Below are positions 54,201-63,610 of a DNA stretch of 64,000 nt, in pieces (the stretch's first letter is position 1; each line of letters begins with the position of its first letter). The DNA lies in assembly GCA_018907035.1 (NCBI GenBank), contig JACCIC010000037.1, forward strand, positions 2,716,501 to 2,780,500. Direction: 5' to 3'. Under the pieces are notes generated by a model, which had not been told where the DNA came from, searched no databases, and was given only the letters and a program-made list of their open reading frames with translations. Origin of the DNA: Sycobia sp. Sy_11 (lineage: Eukaryota; Arthropoda; Insecta; Hymenoptera; Epichrysomallidae). Position numbers and translations under genes: made by a program.

Positions 54201-55470
54201 GAATTTTATTTACCAGTCTTTTCTGATTTATTACAAGACAATAATCTTATTGCGTGTCATAAAGTTATTCAAAGTGGTGCATTAGCTTTATCGATTGTTG
54301 CCTGCAGCAGTACTTCTGAAAAAGTGCGATTAGCAGCATTTACTGTTATTTCAAGATTTTATTATCATTTAGAAGCTACCAGGTTGTTATTTTTAAACAT
54401 ATTAATCTAATACCACAACTTTAATATTTATTTTTCATAAATCACTAATCATTTTTAAAAAATTTAGTTCCAAGGATAAACTATTATGGATAAATTTTAT
54501 TGATTCATTACGTAATGGAATTATAAATACTGAATTACCTCTTAAAAATATAAAATTGAATGGCTTTCTTGCAACTTTTCTTGCTCGGACTTGTTTACTT
54601 ATGACACAGCCTTTAAATCATTTATATTCACCACTTCAAACATTTCTCATGGCTAAACCAGCTTTGGATCTTAATACTATACCCGAATTACTGCAATTAT
54701 ATCATAGTTCAGAAATTGAGTACAGAGATCACAGACATTGGATACTTGAAGTTATTTGTGATGGTTTGAAAACTGATAATGACATGAAAATTGCTTTAAA
54801 GTGTGTGTTATTTAAAATGTTGCTAGACTTTTATTTATCTGCTTTATCAGATAAGGAATCTAAGGTTATTATTTTTTAGAAATGTTATTTTGTAAATTCA
54901 GTTTATATAACTAATATTTATTTAATTTTTTAGAATCTTATTTTAAAAATAATAGAGTCAGCAACAAAGCTACCAAAATCATGTGTGATACTTGTAAATG
55001 GATATGCATTATTACCATGGCTATTAAATATTACGGAAGAAGTCTATAAATGCAAAACAGATTTTACTATATGTATAGTAAATATCATAAATAATATTGT
55101 AAATGTGTTTTATCATCTTAAATCAAAACAAACTCATTACTTTTTAATGTTAATGAAAATACTTCTTCAAATAAGGACACATTTTAATTACAATATAACA
55201 GTAAAGTGTCTTGGGATTTATATTTCAGTTTTGAGGAAAGTGATTATAAATAATTCTGTATGTAGTATATTCACAAGAAATCATTTAAATGATATTCTTA
55301 AAATATCGAAACAATTATTAGGTGATGTGAAAGAATGTGAAGCTATGTTGTATTTTGGTTGTAAATTTGTAAAAAGGAAAAATTTCGAAAATAACTATAA
55401 CTTATCACCTAAAGAAAGTTTATGTGAATTAATTTTAATTTGGGATAATCATATTAAAATTAATAAATAA
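48254..55470 (+). CDS. URB1: Nucleolar pre-ribosomal-associated protein 1 (URB1/Npa1)
   Basis: Large nucleolar scaffold needed for early 60S subunit assembly, homologous to yeast Npa1/Urb1. Fourteen exons were joined by GT/AG sites with consistent phase: 48,254-48,660; 48,722-49,313; 49,387-49,683; 49,750-50,040; 50,114-50,446; 50,521-50,848; 50,922-52,082; 52,185-52,508; 52,582-53,094; 53,175-53,302; 53,385-53,594; 54,153-54,382; 54,468-54,864; 54,934-55,470. This gives about 1,915 residues, within the family range. The N-terminus is Lys/Arg-rich (RREKRKF, KTAKKIK), suiting nucleolar import. The conserved N-terminal domain includes LPRELLNHLSLHS, GHAADIKALLEKRGVL and NWPGHKRQKV; the C-terminal domain includes FLMAKPALDLNTIPELLQL and YRDHRHWILEVICDGL. 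The remainder is helical repeat-like. The start is AAAATG at 48,254, the first in-frame ATG. Introns are mostly 60-100 bp; intron 11 is 558 bp. The exon 6 end, at a weak GTATAA donor, is the least certain. Confidence 0.92.
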
Positions 55471-55480
55471 CTTGTTTGTA

Positions 55481-55486
55481 AATAAA
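55481..55486 (+). terminator. URB1 polyadenylation signal candidate
   Basis: AATAAA begins 11 bases after the URB1 stop codon; an AATAAA-like AATAAAAAG follows near 55,500. A very short 3' UTR would result. Confidence 0.45.
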
Positions 55487-55500
55487 TTTTGTACAAAATA

Positions 55501-56040
55501 ATAAAAAGTTTTATTTTTGATATTTAAATGTTTTTATTCTCATTTATATTTTAATATATCTTACTATATAGAACTTATATATTTGCTTAGATACTTTTTT
55601 TTTAAAGTAAATAACCATTATATAACAAACTTAACATTAAAAAAATAAAATTCATTAGTATATTTAATTAATAGAAATCATTCTATCTAATAAAAATAAA
55701 AAATAATTTTAATTAATTTAACATCGAAAATTAACATTTGGTGTTGACAGTAGATAAATAAAATAAGTAATATATCAAGGACCAAAAATTAAATATTTTT
55801 TGATAATAACTAAACATATATATTTGTATTTGTTTTAAATTTTCGAGATGAAAAAAAAAACAAAAATTACATGCAGATATAGAATTGATGTAACCTATAA
55901 AAATTTCTAAAAATATTTTTAATTTAAATATAAAATTCTAAAAAAATATATTAATTCTATTTCGAATATAAGTAAGATATTTTTAAAAAATTCCAATATT
56001 ATTACATAAAATATTCTTATTTTATACCATACTTTTCAGG
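55501..56040. other. Spacer between URB1 and gene B
   Basis: AT-rich, no gene. It ends in a good acceptor, ACTTTTCAG, at 56,031-56,039, one base before the gene B ATG, so an upstream exon of gene B, possibly non-coding, should lie in or before this spacer. None was recognised. Confidence 0.4.
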
Positions 56041-58794
56041 ATGATTCAACGAAAATTAAGATGTCATAGTTTAAAACATAAATCTGTTTGCAAAAATTAT
56101 TTTAAAAGTAAGTCGAGAAAAATTTTTAGTATGTGCAGTCAAAAAAACTTAAAATGGTGCAACAAAAACCTATCGTATTATGATCCTGTAAATTCTATGC
56201 ATTTATACCAATTAAGTAAGGTTTTGAAAAGATCTATAAATGTATGGTTCAATGGGGAAGTGCAATATTCTTTCGGTAAAACTTTAGAAAAACCAGGAAT
56301 TGATGTCGAATATAATGGCAAATCTTTAAGCAAAGATTGTTCATCGATCGGTCATTATACCCTTAAAAACAATAAGGAACCTGTTATTGAAGGACCGAAG
56401 TATTTAAATAATTGTTTATTTGATACCGTCGCTGTCCAAACTGGTATTGAACCAAATTTACTACGTCGAGAAATAATGAAAAGAGTAAGAAGAAAATGGA
56501 ATAATCGATATTCGCGAAGTTACATATCAACTACGACTACAATGGGTTAGATAATTTTTAAATAAAAAATATTTAATGAGATAAATGATTCATTTATATA
56601 TTAAATTTAATAATAACACACTTGCCTCAAGAATTTTTTCCTTATAAAATGAACAATAGTTTTGTTATTATAATATATATAGTATTGTTATTATATATAA
56701 ATATTATAAAATGTGTAACGATATTAAGTTTTCATATATAATTTATTAAATAAGTTCTTAAATCTCAAATTTTAGAACATTGGATGAAAATTTAAGTACA
56801 TATATGTTTATATATAATTTTACATATAATATTAGTAATATATTATTTGAAATATTTAATCGTTTAGCATAAAAATGATCATAGACTGTTATTAAATTAA
56901 AATTAGTATATCAGTGTAGTTTATAAACAAAAAATTTTTTTAGTTTATTTTAAATAGGAATTTATTAACAGCTTGTCGTAAAATTTAAATATTTTATTAG
57001 CCTGATAATGGTCGATACTTAAATTTTTTGAAAACAAAAACCAATTTAATTTAATATTGTGCTTCATCTTAGTTCATTTTTATTTAGAAACCCATAACTG
57101 ATTAATTGTTTGTTTGTATAACTATTTAAAATTTAACTTATTGAAACTAAAACTAAACTATTATTTAAAAATTATTTTACATAAATCATACACAAGATTA
57201 TAAATATATATATAATAATCATTATTTATCTTTTGATACACAGATAGGAATAATTTACGATAATATATACATAGTGAAAAATAAAATTTCTAATTGAATA
57301 TTCTGAATTTTTGGTTTAACTTAAGATATAATTTTTAATAATTTTGTACAAAAATATTTTTATATCAGGATATAGCATCGTGTGCTTCATCCGCTTTATA
57401 AATAGCATACAACGACCAACTCCCTCAGAGAAATCATTATAAAATATAAATGTAACATTATAAAAGTTACTTTAATTATAAGGAATTTCGATTTTTATCT
57501 TCTACATTCAGATGGCTATTTTTAAAATAAAATATCATTTACTAAAATTCTAATTCAATTTTTATCATTAAATATTTAAAAACAAACTTTATGCGGTCAA
57601 CTCTGTTTGCCCCTCTCTCTCTCTTTCTCTCTCTCTCACTCTCTCTCTCTCTCTCTCTCTCTCTGTTCGTGCAAGCGCGCGCGTGTATTTAAATATAAGA
57701 ATAATAATTGCTTAAAAAGTATATTTTTCATATTATACTTTTTATAATATCGCAGTCCGATGATCCTATATACTTTCACTATTCATTAATACATACTTCA
57801 GTTCACGCAATCAACATCAACTATCATTAAATTTTTTGTTTCATTATACAAGCATTTAAAAATCTTGCACCCTTATATATATATATTAATATTGCAATGT
57901 GAACGAAATAATATAAAACAAGACTTAATATTCACAAATATGAAAATTATTTAAGAATTTTCATGAGAACTAATTCATTATCGATTAAATAAAAAATCTA
58001 TAAAATACATATCCTATTCTTATATAAATGATTTTTAAAAACAATAATATTCATTTTGAACATTGTGGAATATTTTCTGATGTGAAGAGTAATATTACAG
58101 ATATATTTATTAGGTTTTCAATACTTTTGCATTATAAACTTAATCAATCTAAAATCTTGAACTAAAACCAAATTTTCTTTCTGATAAAATACATTAAAAG
58201 ATTTAACGACTTCATAGTTTCAAAGCCGATACGATATTTTTTTACGTTAATAATTTATAATATATTATAAAATATTATTATACAGATTCATTGCTTGGCG
58301 GTGCCACATATACTGGAAAATCTAAAACACATGCTAGAGATTTACTTGACGATTCGCAAAATGGAAAATCGCATCCTAAAGGGTATTCAGGACATCCGCG
58401 CGGGCATGCTTCGTATGCCAATGCCACAGGGACCCGCGATTCGGTTGAAAATTACTCACAAATCAGTCCGACAGGCTGGAAGTCCGGCTTTCTGTCTAGA
58501 TCTGATCAAGATTTTGTGGCGCATCTCGCTTTGATAAACGAGGCGGCCAAAGATGCTTTTGAGTTTCTCAACGATGACGGAGAGACCGCGGATTTCATTA
58601 AAGTACAACTCGGGGCTGGCAAGCTATTAATCAAAGAGAATGAGTTACCAATGATGCAGATATGGAGAAAAGGCAAAAAAGTAGGCGATCCGACTGAGAT
58701 CGAAAAAGTTATACTTATCTTGAGACACTTTTATAAAAAATATGACGATCCAGAATATAATGTTTTTATTTTAACGTTTTATCCAGTCAATTGA
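56041..58794 (+). CDS. Gene B: unrecognised protein, paralogue of gene A
   Basis: Two coding exons, 56,041-56,545 and 58,286-58,794, separated by a 1,740-bp intron with a weak G/GTTAGA donor and TATACAG acceptor, phase 1; total 337 residues. A possible further exon lies upstream because an acceptor abuts the ATG. Blocks in order: a basic, Cys-containing N-terminus (1-45) not shared with gene A; LYQLSKVLKRSINVW (55-69); GIDVEYNGKSL (86-96); IGHYTL (103-108); NNCLFDTVAVQTGI (123-136); LLGGATYTG (171-179); DDSQNGKSHPKG (190-201); GHPRGHAS (204-211); WKSGFLSRSDQD (233-244); and FILTFYP (329-335). The His of GHY and Cys of NCLFD could be a protease-like pair in the OTU style but in swapped order. 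The last block recalls RNase A-like bacterial domains with conserved Thr and Tyr. Codon use is AT-rich like the locus. Function unknown. Confidence 0.75.
56546..58285 (+). other. Gene B intron
   Basis: AT-rich, with a (CT)n microsatellite at about 57,613-57,664. No coding content was seen. It is the longest intron of the four genes reconstructed here apart from possible leader introns. Confidence 0.6.
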
Positions 58795-58905
58795 TTTGTA
58801 TTCTTATGCTATAGTATATTTGCAGAGTGATAATTGTGAGAGCACTTTTTAAATTAAGTTCGTGTCTTATTACATTTTAATTTTATCAGATAAAAATCTT
58901 TTTTA

Positions 58906-58946
<41 letters not shown>

Positions 58947-59265
58947 AATTTTTAAAATAAAACTTTTAATATACAGTTATAATAAGTTGTATAACATATT
59001 ATAATAAATTTATAGGAAACCACATTTTTTCCCTCTAAAATTAAGTATTCATATAGTTATACCTCACATAGCATGAAAGGTTCCTGAAAGATTTCTGGAA
59101 AATTCCAAGAAAGATTCTGATCTCTTCCATAAAGCTATCATGCAATTTTCCAGGAAGCATGAAATGTCCGAGAAAATTTCATGACAGAATGCTTCCCTGA
59201 AAGCTTAGAACATGTGGTTCGATAGCCAGATAATTTTGAAGTAGCTTAGTAAGCATCCCTGCCAC
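58795..59265. repeat. Gene B downstream region with (TA)n and quasi-repeats
   Basis: A TA tract occupies about 58,905-58,943. From about 59,070 to 59,215 the words GGAAA, GAAAG and TTCC with CATGA recur in irregular fashion (for example TTCCTGAAAGATTTCTGGAAAA). Similar words recur at 59,690-59,905, on the other side of the BEL/Pao fragment. Confidence 0.55.
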
Positions 59266-59525
59266 TGGAAGACGTTTGTGGCGAATCGCGTCTCGAAGAT
59301 TCAAACGGATCTACCTGCTGCTACTTGGGCACATGTTCTTACAAAGGAAAATGCCGCCGATATCGCGACGCGAGGAGAAAGTCGGTCGATTTACGTGAAT
59401 CTAGGTTACGATGCTATGGTCCTACCTGGCTTTCACGGCAAGCCGAAAACTGGCCTCAACAGCTAGAAATTACACAAGTAATACATGCACAAGCAGATCA
59501 GTATGAGTCTGACATTCTTATGTGA
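59266..59525 (+). mobile_element. BEL/Pao retrotransposon pol fragment
   Basis: A short frame reads WKTFVANRVSKIQ, then WAHVLTKENAADIATRG, which is the conserved region between RNase H and integrase of BEL/Pao elements (their usual form is FVANRV...WRHV...NPAD..SRG). After about 59,415 the match continues in another frame as CYGPTWLSRQAENWPQ, the following GP.WL..WP motif. A frameshift and the small size mark it as a relic. No LTRs were identified around it. Confidence 0.8.
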
Positions 59526-59689
59526 TTTTCATTTTTAATGCGACTGATACGGGTAATTGCATACTGCCTTCGCCCCTTGCTAAATTTACGTAGATGTAAA
59601 AATGAAGAAAGTCCCCTTCCGCTCTTTCTTGCAAATATAAGAAGGCGAAATCGTACTGTAAATTTTTAAGCTTACGAGGAAATCCTGCA

Positions 59690-59919
59690 CGTAAGAAAGA
59701 TTCCATAAAATTTACTGGAAGCTTACACGTAACATTTTACTGTAAGCTTACTACAAGAATGTACTGAATGCTTAGGGTTAATGTTTTGTACATTATTTCT
59801 CGAACATGCAAATTAACTTTCCGGAAGGCTCCATGAAAGTTTTTGTAATATTTTATGAACTATGTCGTGGAAAGTTCTTGGAAGATTCCTGAAAGCTTTT
59901 ATATAAGATTCGTGTTGTA
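59690..59919. repeat. GGAAAGCTT-type quasi-repeat segment
   Basis: Irregular repeats of GGAAGCTT, GTAAGCTTAC, GGAAAG and GAAAGCTTT. Together with 59,070-59,215 it brackets the BEL/Pao fragment. Confidence 0.45.
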
Positions 59920-60190
59920 AGGAATGTAATACAGTGATTTGAAAGGTGAGAGACGTACGAGCTTGAGCCAATAGATAAATGAAAATATAATAGGAAAGTA
60001 ATTGTTCTTAAACGAATGTTTTCCTAGCTTAAAGGATATATATATAATATTGATGAAGGCAAACATGTTATTGCCTACACAGATTTAATATTTATATGTA
60101 AGCTAAAAAATTTTTATTAAGGAAATCGTTTCTTATGATAACTAAAACCCATAAAAATGTCTCAAATTTTAAACATGTTTATTTAGCTGT
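59920..60190 (+). repeat. Repeat family 1, copy 2
   Basis: Direct repeat of 47,010-47,288, with small gaps. See the shared words given there. The left boundary follows GTTGTAA; the right boundary is near TTTAGCTG. Confidence 0.85.
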
Positions 60191-61030
60191 TTTGCAGGAT
60201 AGTCTTTCAGCTAAAATTTTGAAAACTCAAACATTTAGGAAATGAGAGTTTTGAGTGTTTACAAGATGTAATTGATGAATATAAGTTATTACTTTTGTAC
60301 ACACCCCAAATGATTGTGAAAAAGCAGCGTGGAAAAAATATATACTTTTTACTTCAAATGTAAAATTTCATAAAACTATCATTATTTTGTAAAGCAAAAA
60401 GAATATAACAGTATTTTTATAATACTGAATTTTGTATCAGGAGTAAGTACAGTTCCTAAATTAATAAATTAATTTAGTCGTCCGTATACAGTTTATCAAA
60501 TCGAATATAATGTAATATTGCGGTTACTTTGTTGCACGATCTCGGTAGATTTAGGTATAATGTTGGACGCTCGCTTTTATAGATTCGTTAGCTTTAACGC
60601 AATGATACACAGGTTGCATAGCGGTAGACCGTGATATAATCTAAATAATCCACGGAGGCTATTAGATGAATTAAAAATAATGGTGAATTAAAATTCCAAT
60701 TCATTAATAATTGAAAATAATGGTTTCTTGAATATATAATTCCTTTAAAAAAGTAATTATTAATTATGAATGGAAAATTAAAAAATATTTCGACGCTGAC
60801 AAAAAATTTCTGAAATAAATTTATTCAATAAAATGTACAGTCCAAAAAAGACCATTAACCCTTCGCCTCCACTCCCTAGTATGGGACACGAGAGTGGGGT
60901 AAAATGAACAATGAATTTCGGTTGAATAAATTGGTATTTCCAAAATATATTTCAGTTTAGACTAAATTAAAGAAGGTATTGATATTAATTTATACATATG
61001 TCAAGTATCTATAAAAATAACAATTATAAT
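60191..61030. other. Non-coding stretch
   Basis: AT-rich with no gene. A slightly GC-richer part at 60,530-60,660 has no recognised identity. Repeat family 2 copy 2 lies inside. Confidence 0.4.
60751..60841 (-). repeat. Repeat family 2, copy 2 (inverted)
   Basis: Reverse complement of 46,364-46,450, including TTTTTGTCAGCGTCGA and the ATGAATGGAAAATTAAAAAAT arm read from the opposite strand. Confidence 0.8.
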
Positions 61031-61420
61031 CTTCTATAGTAAGACACGAGGAGACAGCCGCCGCTTACTGCGGCAAGCAGTAGTATTTTTTTTAATGTGT
61101 ATTAAATAAGTGAGTGCCCCGTATACTTGCCTTCGGCGCCCTCGCTGTAAGGCCGCCGCGCGATCCCACCGTGTAAGCAGCATACGCCATTTTACCGTGT
61201 TCCTCTCGCTGCCGTGTCCCCCATTCAATGCTCGCGGAACCCGTGAATAAAAATCGAAGCCGTCGCCGTGAATATATATACGTGTGCGTTAAGATGATCA
61301 GCAATAAATAAATGTGTTTTAAATCATTTACGCTGCAAAGTTCTACTATGTATCTATTTTGCCCACGCTCTCCGTTTCTTTCAGCCACGGCCAGCGAATC
61401 TCGACGTAAGTAGATGTAAT
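61031..61420. other. GC-richer segment with splice-like signals
   Basis: On the minus strand a 20-codon reading frame starts at AAAATGGCG near 61,190 and runs into AAG/GCAAGT near 61,132, a typical non-canonical GC donor. On the plus strand, 61,385-61,405 is a 21-base segment between a strong acceptor (CCGTTTCTTTCAG) and a strong donor (GTAAGT). Either could be an exon of an unknown gene, or the whole could be part of a retrotransposon LTR. Not resolved. Confidence 0.25.
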
Positions 61421-62239
61421 GAGAATATGAGAACTGGCATGATTTCATCATTTTTCATCACGATAACGCTCGCCTGCATTTTGCGAATTCGGTCAAAAAC
61501 TCTTGGGAGAATAGTGGATGGAAAATACTACCTCATCCTCCTTATAGTTGAGATTTTATACCATCTAACTGCCACTTATTTTGATCACTGCAAAATGCTC
61601 TTACGGAAATACGCTTCAATTAAGTAGAGAGTATCAAAAATTGGCTCAATTTGTTCTTGGGCTCAAAAGATGCAAAATTTTTTTGATCCGGAATTCATAA
61701 ATTAACAGAAAGATGGGAAAAAGTTATAGCTTTCGATGGACGATACTTTCAATAAAGAATATGTAACCATGTGTTCATACTATAACTCCATCTTTTTAAA
61801 ATAAACGATGGAAATTTAATTATATACCCTATATATATACACTAGCATCCCCCGTCAAGGCTTCCGTCGAGATAATAATTTAACCGATTATGTAAACAAT
61901 TCAATAATATCTAAGTAAAAAGTACTCAATATATACAAATATATATTTCTATAAATCATTGACCGTAATTTACCTATCATCGCTTCTGTATAAAAAGCTG
62001 CTTCAATGTAGCGTCCACTTCAAAAAGTTGACATTTTGCCGACTATTTTATGCAACACACACACACACACACACACCAGTGTGGAGTTTTGTTGCTTTCT
62101 CCCATCTGGCGCCTTCCCAGGTTGCGGATAGGGGATGGCTCGCTACAATTTGTAGAGGGCACTGAGGAAATAAAATACTCAGGGCGGACAGAAAAAGCTA
62201 ATAGGGAGGGCCTCCCGAACTCAAGGCCAATTATGACTA
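61421..62239. other. Non-coding, possibly including the LINE 5' UTR
   Basis: AT-rich to about 61,950. A (CA)n run is at 62,051-62,077. From about 62,090 composition shifts to that of the R1-like element that follows, so the 5' UTR of the LINE probably begins between 61,850 and 62,090. The exact edge is unknown. Confidence 0.4.
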
Positions 62240-63610
62240 ATGTTTGGTATAAACAAGGATATACCCCAGGGAGTAACTCCGGCAAGACCGGTCAATCTCC
62301 TCACCGATTCCGATAGAGTGCAAGCCTCTATGGTCTGTGGTAGCCCCTCGGATTCTGGGGAGGGCAAATCAAACATAATCATAGATAGTACACTGGGTAC
62401 TAAAGGAGATGTCATGATGGATCAAGAAACGACGGATCGAGAAATCTCCATCACGCGCAGAAACAATCATTTGGAGCGACTTGGTGAGAATATCAGCCAA
62501 TTGTTGGACTTTGTTAAAGATAGGCATACCGTGCACAAGACCATTAAGGATCTTGCTCGTTCTATTAATGCCTTATACAAATGCATCAGTATGGCAGAGG
62601 ATGATCTATTACAGTATCAACGTCCTGGTACTCATGAAGTGGTGACTCAGACTACGCCGAGTCTACGCTCTGATACCAAACGAAGCGCAGCAGAAGCGAT
62701 GGATTCCACTCCTAAAACCATAGGTGGCAAAAGGGCGAAAGAACCATCATTGGGCTTAAGGAGACCACTAGAGTCGGTTGGAGTACCTACAGGAAAGTCT
62801 GTAGCCAAAGAAAATCAATGGCAGACCATAAAGCGTAAGAAGCCCAAAGGCAAAGATAAAGAATTATCTAGTACACGCAGGCTTAATGGACGAAATAGGC
62901 CTAATTCCATTTTGATTAAGGCCAATGAAGGAGTTACATACGCGGAGGTACTGCGTCAAATAAAGAATGACCCGGAGTTATCTCATGTGAAGAATGAGGT
63001 TAACAGGATACGCAGAAATGCAAGTGGTGCCCTTGTACTTCAGTTGGAACGGACAGCCAAAGATGCACATGAGTTGGCACGCATTGTGAAAACTAAGGTT
63101 GGCCATAGCGCATCCACTTCGGTCCTGACGAATCTCATTACATTGGAGATTAAAGATATAGATGAGGTCACTTCAAAGGATGAAGTATTAGAGGCTCTGA
63201 GAACACACCTTGAGCTAAAGGAGACTAACCTACTAATTGCTCGTTCCTTGCGGTAAGCTTATGGGGGTACTCAGACGGTGGTGGTGTCTGTACCATATAG
63301 CCACGCAGCTGAGTTACTACGTGCAGGGCATGTTCGAATCGGATGGGTCAGCTGCAGAGTTCGAAAAAAAACAGAAATAAAGCGCTGCTTCAGGTGTTGG
63401 CAGATTGGCCATTTAGCGTCCGTGTGCTCGGGCCCTGACAGAACTAAACTTTGCAGGCACTGCGGTGGAAAAGACCATCTATCCAAGCTGTGTGTAAACG
63501 AGCCCTGCTGTTTACTCTGTAAATGTGAAGGAAAAAAGGAGATTAACCATCCAGCATACAACTATAAGTGTCCGATTACCGTGGAGTTTTTAAACAGACA
63601 GAAAACATGA
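62240..63610 (+). mobile_element. R1-clade LINE ORF1 (gag-like), one nonsense codon
   Basis: A 457-codon frame from the ATG at 62,240 to the TGA at 63,608-63,610, interrupted only by an in-frame TAA at 63,254 (codon 339). The N-terminal half is charged and low in structure, with a basic stretch (KRKKPKGKDK) near residue 200. A central domain follows (VTYAEVLRQIKNDPEL, then LVLQLERTAKDAHELA), typical of R1-type gag. After the nonsense codon come three zinc knuckles: CFRCWQIGHLASVC (about 383-396), CRHCGGKDHLSKLC (about 403-416) and a third degenerate CCHC. The protein would bind RNA in the retrotransposition particle. Apart from the stop it is intact, indicating fairly recent insertion. Confidence 0.88.
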
